A stretch of 64,000 nt of DNA, taken from Lagopus muta (lineage: Eukaryota; Chordata; Aves; Galliformes; Phasianidae). Position 1 is the stretch's first letter. Each line of letters starts with the position of its first letter. Shown here piece by piece: positions 13,301-26,200 of this stretch. Location of the stretch: the NCBI RefSeq assembly GCF_023343835.1, contig NC_064449.1:3571778-3635777 (forward strand). Direction: 5' to 3'. Both the position numbers and the translations under genes were made by a program. The notes below the pieces were generated by a model. The model was not told the DNA's origin and did no database searches. It saw nothing but the letters and a program-made list of their open reading frames with translations.

Positions 13301-16300
13301 TATGGGATTAAGACACATACATTATCATGACTTGCATGAGTAGAATTAAATGCCATTTCCACGAAGAAATCCATAGAAGAATGAGTTGACACCATTAGCA
13401 CCAAGGCATGAATCTTCAGCAGCAATACTGAAAGTGCATTCCTGAATGAGCCAAAGCTCAAAGAGTACCAAGGTCTGCCTAGTGTGGGACAGCAGCTCCC
13501 GGGGGACACCAAGTCAGAGCAATGCTGTAAGGAAACAGCGAGATCCTGCAGCGAAGGAGAACACCTCCTGCAGTGCAAAGACCATGAAAACACAGCCAGC
13601 ACAGCAGAGCAGGCGTGCAGCTCTTGCTGCCTCCCATTAAGGCAGAGGCCAGCAGGAACAAAGGCAGCCAATTTACCACTACACCAACAGGCACAGGAGA
13701 AGGTGTGGGAGAACCGGACCTGGCCTGGTCTCTGCCTTACAGCCTGGATGCAAGAGCAGCACAGCACATGAACACACTTGCCTGCTTAAGGTTTAAGGCA
13801 ATATAACTGCAGTTGCACATGCAGCAAGAAAGCAGTTAAAGACTGATTTCAACAAATTCTAGCCTGATGTCTGAAAAACTTTGTTTGTAACAACAGAAGT
13901 GGAAACATTCTTTAGGGAGAGCGCTTTGGGACTGTCCTGAAACTTCTTCCAGTAAGGCACCCTGCAGAGAAGCAGTGCTGTTTTATGGAGGCTTTTCATC
14001 TTCTGATTTAGCTTTAAGGAAGCTTTTTTTTTTTTTATGCTCCATCTGCAAAAAGCATTAAAAAAAAAAAAAAGATAACTGGTTGAAAAACTAACACTGG
14101 GGGTCTTGTAAGGCACTTAAGTATGATAAAGAGGATCCTTCTGATCTGTACCATCTGTAACTGCTCACAGCTGCAGCTGTTTAAAAAGCAGTCAAGTTCA
14201 TCAAAAACTAAAAGTCGTCCAGCTCTTCACATTTAGCTTTAAAGCTCCCCTTTTCAAGACAAAAAACTCTTTAAACTACATTCTCCTCTTCATGTTCAGA
14301 CCCATACGGAGATCACAACATCCCCCAAGAGCCTCCTGCCACCACAGCACTGCTGAGCAGCACTGTGGGTGCAGGCGTGGGGTGCGTGATGGCAGCAGCA
14401 AACCACCACCGCCGTGCTGAGCTGCCCACAAGCACTGCCGTGGCCCTGTACCTTAAACCTAGAAAGTGAGACACGCTCGCCTCACCACTTTGCAACACTG
14501 GCTTTAAGAACGCCCATAATCCTGCTGTTTGCATCCTGCTGTTTCACCAACCTCACCTTGAGCTAACTAATACTCTCCTAGAAAATGGACTTCCCATTGA
14601 CTAAACACGGCAAAGTCACGTTACACCTATTTTATCTTGCCAAATGGGTCTGACACAGATGCTGGTGTGATAAATTGCAGCACAGCACTGAAAGTGGTGC
14701 GACTGTAACAGTAAAAGCTGCTCTCCTATCATAGCTATGCTGAGCTTTGGTCGCACACATCCAGCATGTCCATACCAACAGCTGGCACAGCTTTCATGGG
14801 TTAAGTCCCATTGGCTTATCCTCATCACGGTGTTTATTCAGAATTCAAATTGAATTTCTACCCACCATAAAAGCGACCAAAGAAATCTCAACCAAGATTT
14901 AAAGTGGGGCCAGGTGCAGGCAGGACAAAGGGCAGCACGCTGCTCAGTGTCACGGGCACCAGAACAGCCAAAGCCTCACTGCTCTGCTCACCTCCATCCT
15001 GCTGAGCACAGCAGCTCAGAGCTCCAGCGCTTTGCTCTTGCCCAACACGCAGCCTCAGGAGGAGTAAGCTGAACTTGCTAACCCAAGTAACAACTGAAGC
15101 AGAGATAAGCCTTGCTGCTAGCTGAGCCTGTATGGAAACCCCCCACAATGCTGTGTGTGTCACCACTGCACTGAGTCCACACAGTGAGACCCCTGCACCA
15201 GCTGACAGTGGCTGTGCTGTGGGCCCACTCTAACAGTGCTCTTGCTGTCCCAGCACGCAGCTGCTATTGTGGCACTACTGACGGGGGAAATGGTATCTGC
15301 AAAGAGCTCCCAAACTTCTGTGATTCAGTGGAACACCATCAGCTACCTATGTGAACTTCTGCTAAAACAATGTACAGAGTAAAGACATTCATCACAAACT
15401 CAGAAGAAGCTACCTCACATTATTTTAGAATATTTGTTATAAGATATTAAGAACGTTCTGTTCTACTGCATGAATTACCAGTAACTGAACGCCTTTCCAA
15501 GAAGGCAGCAGACCTGTACCACACACCACACCACTGATGGCACACCTGGACACAGAGGTTACCCAGGCACATGCAGGACATGGGGCTTAGACCTGTCCCT
15601 AAGAAACGCTCAGCAGAACCTGATGAGGCTGATAAGAGCACAGTGGCTGCAGGACAAGTTCATGGTGGCAGTGCTGGTAGACAGGAGGAGCGGCGCTCCC
15701 GCAGCGATGGGCACAGCAGAGCACTCCATCCACAGACAGCACTTGTAAGAGATGCAGGAGAAAGGGTCACCCATGTCAGCATTCTTGAAAGAATTAAAGA
15801 GGGAGAAGGGGGATCGGGAAGAGCTGTAATGACACATAGGCTCCATTAAGCTTATTAAATCATCACCTTTCCAAGTCAGCTCGATTGCTCGATCAGCCGA
15901 GCCTGCATGCCAGCCTGCGTTCCCCTCTGCTTCACCCAGCTCATAGAAGCGACCGGATCATTCCAAATTCAAACCTTTACCAGTTACACCAATGCAACAC
16001 AGCAGCACAAGGAAAATGTGCACAAGTTGTTTTTCTTTTAACCAACTTCTGCCTTGGTTCTTCCTGGAAACTTTACCCAATCGTCACCTGAATTAACTCG
16101 GGCTGACTAATTTGCCTGAGTCAGTTATTTGCCTTTAGAATATCCCATACTGCTTATGGTTATGAAATGTCCAAGGGCAATAAAGACTATAACAAAGGTG
16201 GCACTTATGTGAGAGACGATGATACACCACACCACCCAAACAATGACATGGATTAGCTCAGACACATCAAAGCACCACAACTGGTCCTTTTCTTCTTCCA

Positions 16301-19300
16301 GATTTTAGGAAATACAGCCACTGCATTTGGAAAAGCACGCACAACAGATCTCACCCGTGTCCTTCACAACTCTCCTAGAAGTTCAATTCCTTGAAAACTC
16401 AGGTGAACGATTCCTTCCGTTTCTGTTGCACGCTGCACCACTAAATGCACTGACAGCTCAGAGCTCAGATCCTGGAAGGGCTGCTCACAACAACCGATAC
16501 AAATTCTCCCAGGAACAAAGATGGCACTGTATGCTTATGCTTATTCCAGAAGCCAGCAGCTTTATGGGATACTCTGACACATCCCTACATTGAATTTCCC
16601 ACACCCTCTGCACAAGGTAGAGGCTTCTAAATCTATCCCCCATCAGTCACCCAACAGCTGGTGGCCAGGACAGGAGCATTCCTCCACTTGCAGTGTTTAC
16701 GAGGGAGTTCTGCTGGATGGAGGTCAGTGACTCGGTGCTGTGCTTCCCCCAGCCATGGGCTCACACACACTGCAATCCACCCAGCTCCCAGGGAACACAC
16801 TGGGAAAGAAAAAAATGAAAACTGTGACGGGATCAGAGCTGAATTCTCACACTTCACATACAGAGGAAGCTGCAAAAATCTTTTGGAGAAAAAAACAACC
16901 AACAAAGCAATCTCTATTGCCAGACTGGGCAACAGCAAGAAAAGGACAGGGTGTTTGGGAAAGCACCAACACCTACTGACTGAAACAAACACCATCCGCT
17001 GCCATACTGCCCAAGCTGGATCCAGTGCACAAACATCACTGCAAGGCACTGGGGACTGAGGCAGGCCCAAGCTCAGCGCAGCACTGCGATCCCAGCACTG
17101 TGATCCCAGCACTGCCACTTTCCTTACTCACCCACTGTGATATTTCCAGCCATAGGGTGCTTGCAAAGAAAACCCTCACCGTTCACCGATCTCCTGTCCA
17201 CCCACACACATCACCACTCTCCCCAGCTCTCCCCATGCTCACCTCTTGTGTTGCAGCAGTAACTTTTGTCACCACCCAGTCCCATTTCCTTGCTGGAGTA
17301 CAGACAGGAAGTCAAGAAAATGGGTACTCCACAGCCTCTTTCCTCTCCAAACCCATTCTACTTGCAGAAAACTCATTTCAGCTCCCATTTAATACAGAAA
17401 ACCACAAGCAGTCACTGATGCAGCAGCCACATCTCCCTGTGCCCCACACTTCTGCGTAATAGCAGTGCCATACAGCACTCCCATAACCTTCTACCACCCC
17501 AGGTTTTTGGCAAAGAAATTTCACTACTCACTACTGAAAACCTTTCTTTTTATTTAAGAAAACAAGTGCCTATCTTTTGAACAAGCCTTCCCATCTGTAC
17601 TTATCCCACAATTCACATCAAGATCAGTTTTTCCAGACTGACGGTGTTCATTTTCATCAGCAACATTCTCAGTAGTTCCTCCCAGCAGGGACAACACACC
17701 TATATCTGCAATACTGGTTCCGTTGGTCTAGTTAAGAGATTAAAAAGGATCTCAATAAAAGTACAGATGGTTATAGGTGTGGGCTTTACTGGGGAAAAAA
17801 AAAAGAACCAGAAGATGTTGCAAGAAGCAACACGCAAGGATGGTGACAGAAGACAAATGTATTTATGAAAGGCACAGTGAAGAAGTGCAGCTACCTCCTC
17901 CTTAACTCACAAAACAAGAAAATACACGCAACCAACTGCACTTGGTAAGTAAATTAAGAATATAAACACACCTTAAATCTCAGATGCTTACATACAAAAC
18001 AGTAATAAAATCAGAACCTGTTCTTATCTCTTCAATATAATATTGCTAGTGGAGACCTCAATCACTGAATAAAGGCCATCTCTGTGCAGGTGTTTATAAT
18101 GCTCCAGTCAATGATCACAGCTTGGTATAGCACATTTTTCCAAGGTATCTCTAACACAAAAGGAAGCCAAGAACCCCATTATGAAGTTACAGCAACTGTA
18201 TGCTGAACGTTGGTGTCTACTCCTAAAGGGGGCAACTGAGCCTACACCAAGGACAACACGAAAGCACTATGAGGAATCCATCTAACCCACCTACAGCTTA
18301 CACCTGCACAAACCAAGGTGCTTGGAAGGTTTTTTGTGATGCCAAATACCCGATGTGACACCTGTGGCAAAGCGTAACCATCCCAGCAGCTACAGGAGGC
18401 ACACAGCATGCATTCTGAGAGCAGCTCTGCAGCACAGAGGGATCCAGTCCAGCAAATGGACTGGAGGAATCCTGCCAGCTTCACAGCAGTGTGACAGCAC
18501 CGACTGCCACACACAGCCCTGCACAGCTCTTTCATACAAGTACAGCTTTCCTTAGCTGACATCAAAACACACGCGTTTGTCCCAGAGCACTAAAGCATTA
18601 CCCAGCTGCATGCAGGGCTGCACCTCCATCATTAAAAATAGGCAAACATGAGACCATTGCTACAAGCGTAAGCAGTAAAACACACAGTCGAGCACACAAG
18701 TGCAGGCAGGATCCCTGCAAACAGCACTGGGCCTTTGCTCCTTCTGCAGCCCCAGCCAACAGCTCTACATGCGACATGACAGAAACCTCAGAACTAAAGG
18801 CACATCAGCGAGCTCAGACACAACAAGCACAGTGCACGCGGATGGATGGAGGCCTCATGGCCTGCGCTGCTCCCAGCCCAACACACAGCAAAGCTCCAGG
18901 CTCCTGCAATCCCCTCTGAAGAGCAGCAAACAACCTCAGCCTTCGCTGCACCTCTGGACATGCAGCCCAAAACAGTGTTCAACCCCAGCACAGGGAAACA
19001 CGAAGGGGCCACGCGTGTGGGCTGTGGGGAAGAAGCAGCAGCGATAAGCTCCAAAGGCAAAGAGCAGAAATCCCTGCGGGCTCTCCAGGTCTGTTAAAGT
19101 GCAAAGAAGGGCCTCCGCAGCCGATGGGATGGAAGTGCTCCTGCACACGCAGTGCCGTCTCCACACTCAGCACGCACCAAGGTCACCACCGACACATAAC
19201 TCCTCGCTTTGAACGAGAATACCCCGACTGTTACAGAACCGTAAGGAACGACTCAGGACGGTACCGCTGAGCGAAATCAGAAGGCCGAAGCGCCGCAGCC

Positions 19301-19697
19301 CCCAGCCCAGCCCGGCAGCACCCAGCACCGCACCGGTCTGAGCTGTTCCAGCTGCGATCCCCGGCAGCACCAAAACACGGAGCTCCGCGATCTGAGCGCC
19401 GGGCCCGGCCGCGCCAGGACAAGGCGACCGCCCTCCGCCTCCGCGCCTCCCGCAGGAGCCGCTCTCTCTCTCTCTCTCCGTCTCTCCGTCCCTCCCGCTC
19501 CGCTCTCCCCGCACGCAGCCCATCATCACCGGGCGAAGCGCTCTGCCGCCGCCGCACAGCGGGGCCGCCTCAGGAAGCCGAGCGCAGCCGTGAGGGCAGC
19601 GCCGCCGCGAAGCCGAGCCCGGGCCGCCGCCCGCCCGCCCCGCGACCCCCCCCGGACCGCCGGAAGGAGCCGGCCGCCCCCCCGGGCCTCTCCTCAC

Positions 19698-19720
19698 CAC
19701 GAGTACGTCTGCTCCGCCAT
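19698..19720 (-). CDS. SPPL3: SPPL3 first coding exon (signal peptide peptidase-like 3), partial gene
   Basis: On the minus strand the ATG at 19720 starts MAEQTYS plus the first two bases of a Trp codon, followed directly by a GTGAGG splice donor (19697 downward). This matches the N-terminus of vertebrate SPPL3 (MAEQTYSW, then AYSLVDSSQ), as I remember it. SPPL3 is a Golgi GxGD intramembrane aspartyl protease that releases the luminal parts of glycosyltransferases and so tunes N-glycosylation. The catalytic YD and GxGD motifs and all membrane segments are in later exons, which must lie beyond position 1. The exon sits in a CpG island, and the gene runs head to head with HNF1A some 7.8 kb away. 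What is seen is 7.7 codons, so the call rests on an exact match, a perfect donor and conserved synteny. Confidence 0.9.
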
Positions 19721-19822
19721 GGCTGCGGCGGCCGGCCGGGCCCCGCGCTCCTCCTCCGCCGCCTCCTCCCGCGCCGGGCAGCTCCGGGGGCTCAGTGGCG
19801 GCCCCGCTGCGGCTCGCGGCCC

Positions 19823-19833
19823 AACATGGCGGC
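19823..19833 (+). promoter_or_regulatory. YY1-type site (AACATGGCGGC) in SPPL3 promoter
   Basis: AACATGGCGGC matches the YY1 consensus AANATGGCGGC exactly. It lies about 100 bp upstream of the SPPL3 start codon and is oriented opposite to the gene. YY1 sites of this form are common close to TATA-less start sites. Confidence 0.55.
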
Positions 19834-20136
19834 GGCGGCGGCCGCGAGGAGGGAGGGGAGCGAAGGGGGGGTCCGCAGCCGGGCGGGGAGGGGATGGCGG
19901 AGCGGGCGATGGTGGTGGCGGCGGCGCGGCGAGGCGGCGCTTCAGCAGCCGCGACGCGGAGCCGCGCTCGGGCGCCGGCTGGGCCTCATGGCCGGCGAGG
20001 TGGCGGCGGCGGCGGCGAGGGGCGGGCCGGGGGCGGGCGGCGGCTGCCGGGCCGGGCCAGGCCGCGCCGCGAACCCGCGCTCGCGCTCGCGCACGGCGGA
20101 GGCGGAGCCCGCGTGGGGGCGGGCGGCGCGCGGCAT

Positions 20137-20161
20137 CACGTGCCCACAACACGCTCACGTG
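20137..20161. promoter_or_regulatory. Pair of CACGTG E-boxes in the SPPL3 island
   Basis: Two palindromic CACGTG cores at 20137-20142 and 20156-20161 are each followed by CC in the same orientation (TCACGTGCC). This is the class of site bound by USF, MYC/MAX and MiT/TFE factors. They lie at the upstream edge of the CpG island, about 420-440 bp from the SPPL3 start codon. Confidence 0.5.
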
Positions 20162-20280
20162 CCGCCGCCGCGCGCACGCGCGGGGAGAGAACTCGAGGCC
20201 GCGGGGGGTGATGGTGGTGGTTGCGGTTGTCGGGCCCGGCCGCACCGCGACTGTGCGGGCGGGCAGGTAATGGTGAAGGC

Positions 20281-23200
20281 TGGGAAAGGGGCGGGGAGCT
20301 GGGCTCGTCCTGCCCGAGAAAGGGCTGTGCTGTGCTCTGGAGCTAAGGATGGGCTTTGTGCCGAGGCTTTGGTTGTGCCGAAAGAGGAGCAGGTGGTAAA
20401 CGCAAGGGATCCGGTAAGGTGGCTCTTAAATTCGAGCATTAAACGGAGCGTTCCCAGAAATGTGCCTTGGGCTGCTTTGCCCCAGCTCTGCTGGGTCGGT
20501 TTCCACATCAGCAAAGAGGGAACCGCAGTGCGCGCACACATTGCACGGAGGGAACGCCTGGTACCTCGCTTCAGCTGCTCTCAGTAAGTTGGTGCTGCGC
20601 CTTGGAGGCTTCTCTGCTCCGTTTGTATTTGAAACGTGGTTAAATGCCGCTCTGGAGGTGGAAGTCAGTCCCGTTCTCCCCGTTCTGTTTTCGGTAGGGT
20701 TCTTGCAGTGGTCCCACAGCTTTGGGATGCTGGCACGCAGCTCCGCACAGCCCTTCAGCCTCGGGGGCAGGAAGGACGACAGAGCTAATGCCATGATCAA
20801 TGCTAAGAAAAATACCCTCGAAATTGGATTTATCAGCTGTGGGGGGAATACCAAAAGCACGGTAACCAACAGGCTCACTGGCTCCCCAATGGCTGCACTG
20901 TTTGTTAGATAGGAGTCCAAGCATCTGCTCCCAGCCTGGCTCAGGTTGGGCTACCTTGCGAGATTTCTCCTCTCTTTGACCTCCTCTCTTTGCTCCCCCA
21001 GCTCACCCACCACCCCGCTGCCCATCTCTGTACGCATTAAACTCTGCCGTGTGGTGCAAGGACAGCAGGATGAGTCACAGAGCCTTGAGCTGGAGGGAGC
21101 AGCGCCCAGCTGACCCCTCTGGTGGAGCTCATTGTTTCTCCTCTCCCCCTCCCCAGTCTCAAACTAGGAAATAAAACTATAAAACTTCCACAATAGAGGA
21201 ATCTTGCTTTTCCTTCCTTGTCCCAGCAATGCAACATGTCATAACAATTAGAAAGCTGATAAATAATTTGAAATCTTCCCTCTGCTGTGATGCAATCCCA
21301 GGATAAGGATACGCATCCCTTTTCAGTGATTATGATACAATGAATGCAAAAGAAAAAACCTCTCCCATCTTTTGAATCAACACAGAGGAAGATAAACAAG
21401 TGTTTCAACCTTGTCTTGATACTCAACTTTTTTTTTTTTTCCCCTGAGACGTTGTAAAACAGCACTGGCATCTATAAAGCAACAATGTTCCTGCTTATTG
21501 AAATCCTTCCAATTTCTATCTTGCAACATTTACAGCACATTAATTTGACACCAGTGACTTTTAGCTGGTGAGCTATTGAAGTATAATTTTTTTTTTTCCC
21601 AGCATCTCAGGGTTGGTGCATAAACTACTACATGATTTTGCAAGCTTGGTCTATCATTACATTAGAGTAGCTGGATGAATTCACAGGAGAAACGTTCTCC
21701 TCCTTGCAGACACAGCACCTGCATTACTCTAAAGGGGAGCACAGCCTGCATCCCCCCAGATCATTTTCTCATCATCTCTTTTGTATGTGCTTGCTTTGGA
21801 CCTACAGGGGAGCTTCACTCTGAATTTCAGTGAGAATGTACTCTGACATTACAAAGCCCTTCCAAAACAGCTGTTCTGTCTGGTGCCTTTGATATAGACT
21901 GATGCACTGCTTTGACCTGTCAAAGTATTTCAAAACTAGCAGCAACCAAAAATATTGTATTTTCTTTTATGTAGCTCTCAGAGCACAGATGGAAAGTATG
22001 GTGGAGAATCAGATCAAAGGACTGGCTGCAAAGTCCTCACCTCCTAAAGGCTTAAATGGTGTTATCCAACTCTGCCTTTATGCTTTTATAACGGAGGTGG
22101 AAAGAAAGCCAGAATAGATTCATGTAGATTCACTTCACCTTTCAGAAGAACACATAATAAGTAAAGCTGTCAACCCTGCATGGCTTTGGAAGGAACAAAT
22201 GGCATGGAAATGAGTAAAAAGGGAATGAAAAAAATTAAGAGATCCAGTTTTGACAGTATAGCTCAGAGCTATGTTAGGTTATTCTGCTTGTAAGATCCTC
22301 ATGGGATTCCCCTTGATAAAAAATAATTAAAACATGCTCTGACCAGTATATGACATGATTCTCTTCACTACCACCTAGTGGGAAACTCCTTCATTAACTG
22401 AGCTCCACAGCTGTTCCTATTCTCAAAGATCCTCACCCTGATGATGGAGGCTGTGTGTAAGTGAAGGGAGAACTGACAGATGAATGAGAAGGACGCTGTC
22501 CTGATTCTCTGTACCAGAATAAGAATTGTAAAGAGAGAGATCACCTCTTATTTAAGGCCATTGGGTCCTAAGGCATTGTCACACCAGAACTCCCCGCTCT
22601 GCATCTGCTGTAGTTCTTAATGGCTGCTACAGCTCAGCATCACCAAGAATCCCAAAATTTAAACACAGCCTTTGGTCATAAAGAGCAAAACATTCATTCT
22701 TCTGAATGCAACTGCGTCCTGCCAGCAGTGATGAGGAGGAAGTTGTTAGGCTGTTCCTGTGTCTCAGTCACAACAGAGCACTGCCCTCTTAAAATCTTCT
22801 GATTGTACTCTTAATTGTAATTGAAAATAGGGAAGGAGGGAAAAAAAGAATTTCCTTCTTTGTAAAGTCATATTTTCAATGGTGTTACTATTCATATTTA
22901 CAACAAAGATTACTCAATTAAAGCATTAAATGTGTATAATTGGGAACATTAACACGATGTATTCGAGTGAGTCCTTTCCCACTGAGATACCCAGGCTTTG
23001 CACCAACACTGAAATCTGTGTTGAAACCCTCTGGAAGCAACACAAACAGCAATTACCTTGGATTGTTCACAGTCCTGGGTACCACGTGGCACTGAGTTCC
23101 CGGGGCGCAAATTAGAATCGGTTTTGTCATTTGCATTCTTTTTTTTCCAACCGTGGAAATAGGAGTGAACACTGTAATAACAACTCTCAGATTTCACAGA

Positions 23201-26200
23201 GGTGATGTTAAATGCCATCCAGGCCAATGAAGCATTTAGCAGTCTCAGCAGGAAGAAGAGTAGAATGGTAAAGAATTACTAGGAGAACCACTTCTCTGCA
23301 TTTCTTTTGCCAGTGATAATGTTCCCATCGCATTCACAGCCCCATACAAGCTTGCTCTGCTAGCATTTCTGTCATAGAAATAGTTAGATTTCTTTCATTC
23401 CTTTTGTGTTCCTTGAAGTCACATTGGGCTGCCTTTATCTTAGCCAATTACTGTATTTTTCATCAGGAACACTTAAGGATGGATATAACTCAGCACATGA
23501 AAACAAAGGTAACAGTTGTACTGATACTAGAATTCAGGCTTTGGGTGTCTATTGTCTGCTCTCCATTCCATTCCCAGTACCCCTACTGTCTATTGCTTGG
23601 GTTTTTCCCTGATGTAATAAGGAGAATACAGACTAATAAGTCTAAATAATAAGAAAATCCTACTGTATACTCATTTATACTTTCATGCAGCAGCTGTCAG
23701 TATTAAGTAATCCACAGTTCAATTACTCTATTAAATGCAGCAGAGAAAGATTACGTTGGAACAGTTAATGGAGGAAGACTGGAGGAAGTGGGCACATCCT
23801 TACCTAAAACGGCCTAGACTGTCTGTAATTCAGGAGCAGTGAAGAAAAACATAACTGAAAAACATACAACAGTGCAAAGCATTCAAGCATGTTTAAAGAG
23901 TCTTTATTATCGTGGAATGGAATTGTACAATGGCCTGGGTTGAAAAGGACCACAATGATCATCTAGTTTCAACCCCCCTGCTATGTGCAGAGAAATTATT
24001 ATTTATTATGTTTGCCATTAAAATAAAATAGAAATCAGCCTTTTTGTCATTACTAATTGATACGTTTCTCAAATGTGCATCTAAACCAATTTGTTACTAA
24101 AACATTATTCACAAGCCTGCTGTTACTGCTGGCCAGTTTAGTGTAGTAGAGCTGCTTAAGTCTTATCATTGGAGCACTGAACTTAAGGAAAAGCAAGCAA
24201 TTTTGCAGCAAGAAATTCAAAAGCAGATACTGCAAACAAGAGAAGAATGAGCAAAATCATTCGGTGTTTCCAAACTCGAAGAGCTGGCCCTGCCACAACC
24301 ACCAGGATGATCACCTCAGTCTGAGTAATTTAAGAATCAAGTCACAGCCCAGCAAATTGTTGCAATTAAGGAAATCAACACATACTAAACACTGGTAATA
24401 AATGAAAATGAGTATAGCAAAACAAACTCCTTGTCTTTCAAATACTCATCCTCAATGCAAAATCTGTGAGGTGCAATTTAGTTACAGGAGTATATTGTTT
24501 GGGTTATAGCACTCTACTATCTACTTTCTGCTCTGCTACTAGAACTGGAATCCAGCCTTAAAGCTTTGCTGTTACCCACCTTGGCCTCTGCTATCCTTAA
24601 TACCTCACGCCTCCCAGCAGCATGTTATGGGAATGGTAAAAACCTGAGAAATACCATATTGCAATCTGTTGTGTCAGTGCATAAAATAGGAGTGCAAGGT
24701 AATACATGGCAGCAGTCTCCTCTTTTTTTCCCAAGCGCATGGTCTGATTGCTCATAATTTGGAACTCTGAAGAAACACTACAAAGATCACTAGTTTTCCT
24801 GCACTGGTGAACCTGAAATACTGAACGGAGCCTCAAACCATTCACTAACACGGGCTGGTGAGTTACAGCAAAGGTAAAGGTGATGATGGAGTTATTTAAA
24901 GAACGCTTACTTCTTTGTTGCTTACGTGCCTATAGTTTAGAGTGTTAAAGTGATGGAGAAGACTTACCCCCTTTCCAGTACTTGAATAGATTCCATATTC
25001 AGCTCAGGATTCTCCACGTGGCATCCAGCCGTAGCATTCAGTGAGGTCCCAACCTACAAGCAGACGTTCATTTCTGTTTTCACAGTCTTCAAATCCCACT
25101 GGCTTCAAGACAGGCTGTTCTAAAAGCCTCTGCAGCTGCAGGTCTGCAGGGTGCACGGAATCAAGGCAGAAGGCTTCTGGGTGTATAAGGAATCCTTCAA
25201 ACCACACAATATAGGCAGATCATTTGTTGTTACGTTTTCTTCTCTTTACAGTTCCCTTGGCAGACTGATGGTTATGTCTGAACTCGGGGCTGTGTGTCCC
25301 CCACCCCCAAAGCACACAGCAAGCACGTACACTCACAGAACTCAGAGCAGGCAACCTTTTAAATAAGAACAATGGTAACACTGTCCATCTTAGTTTAAAT
25401 AAGGGAAATCATCATACCACAGAGAAAGATAAATAAGCAACATTGTGTGACAGAATCTTTGTCATTCATTACAGGAGACCCCCAATCTGTTGTCCTCACT
25501 CATAAAATCCTTGAATTCTAAGGATGCATCATGAATAAACTATGTATTGGGGTTGGATGCTGTACCCTGCCATGCACAATTACTACTATTGGCCAGTATT
25601 GTTGGCATGTCTATTAGGGTGGGGATGAGCAAAATTGTAATTGGGAGTAAAATGCACACAAATTGTATCAAAGCATCAATAGGAGAATCTCAAATCTCAC
25701 TGCTTCTTAAATGCTCTTTTTGTATTATAATAAATATGAATCTTTGAAACTAAAGACGTCTTTTTATGTGTTCACACTCGAGTTTCTTACATTGTTTTAA
25801 CACGGACTCCAAAAGTTTACTTCTTTTTAGCCTTCTGTAGCCACCTGAGTTGTTTTAACATGCTGCAGCAGGGGGAACGGGTGGTACCTGGGTGTAGATG
25901 CCATCTGAAACAAAAGGTGACAGTTAGCAACAGCCCTGGCTGGGAAGGTCAGCCCAGCAGCCCAAGCACATCTTGCTGAGCCTGGAGGAAGGAGGGGGGT
26001 CTCATCTGAAAAACACTCTGCCCTTCAGCTGCTGACTTGGCCCCTTGTCACAGGCGCCTGGAGAGCATGAAGGAAGAATAGGGGCCCAGGCCATTCCGCA
26101 GCACTGTGTTGGAATACTTATTGCTTTTGAGACTGTTCTGTTGGGCTCCCCTTCTCTTGAGCTTAGTGGAAGTGATATAGAACAAGGTGAGTGGCTGCCC

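Larger units (their letters stand above)
1..19697 (-). other. SPPL3: First intron of SPPL3 (continues past the left edge)
   Basis: AT-moderate non-coding sequence with short chance reading frames on both strands. I looked for the second SPPL3 exon (AYSLVDSSQ and the first membrane segment) on the minus strand and did not see it, so intron 1 is at least 19.7 kb. A very long first intron is also known for mammalian SPPL3. The only repeats I recognise are two CR1 fragments near 7.2-7.4 kb, short TTTG/TTGG runs near 1715-1740, a G9/A12 run near 2743-2764, and a 22-bp-period duplication near 1.47-1.51 kb. No RNA gene was recognised. Confidence 0.75.
19250..20280 (-). promoter_or_regulatory. SPPL3: CpG-island promoter and 5' UTR of SPPL3
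   Basis: About 1 kb of very GC-rich, CpG-dense sequence surrounds the SPPL3 start codon. It contains repeated GGGCGGG/GGGGCGG Sp1-type boxes, a YY1-type motif and two CACGTG E-boxes. No TATA box is apparent, as is usual for broad housekeeping promoters. The transcription start should lie upstream of 19720 on the minus strand, roughly 19.8-20.2 kb; it cannot be fixed from sequence alone. A short CT dinucleotide run sits near 19460. Confidence 0.8.

Noticed and set aside
13234-13767. Minus-strand 177-codon Cys/Ser-rich frame in SPPL3 intron 1
   Set aside because: No recognisable domain, several frames overlap it on both strands, and it shows no splice context or start context that stands out.
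19590-20587. Long Arg/Ala/Gly-rich open frames on both strands in the SPPL3 CpG island
   Set aside because: Stop codons are rare in such GC-rich DNA; the frames overlap on both strands, show low-complexity composition and resemble no family. Only the 8-residue SPPL3 start is supported.
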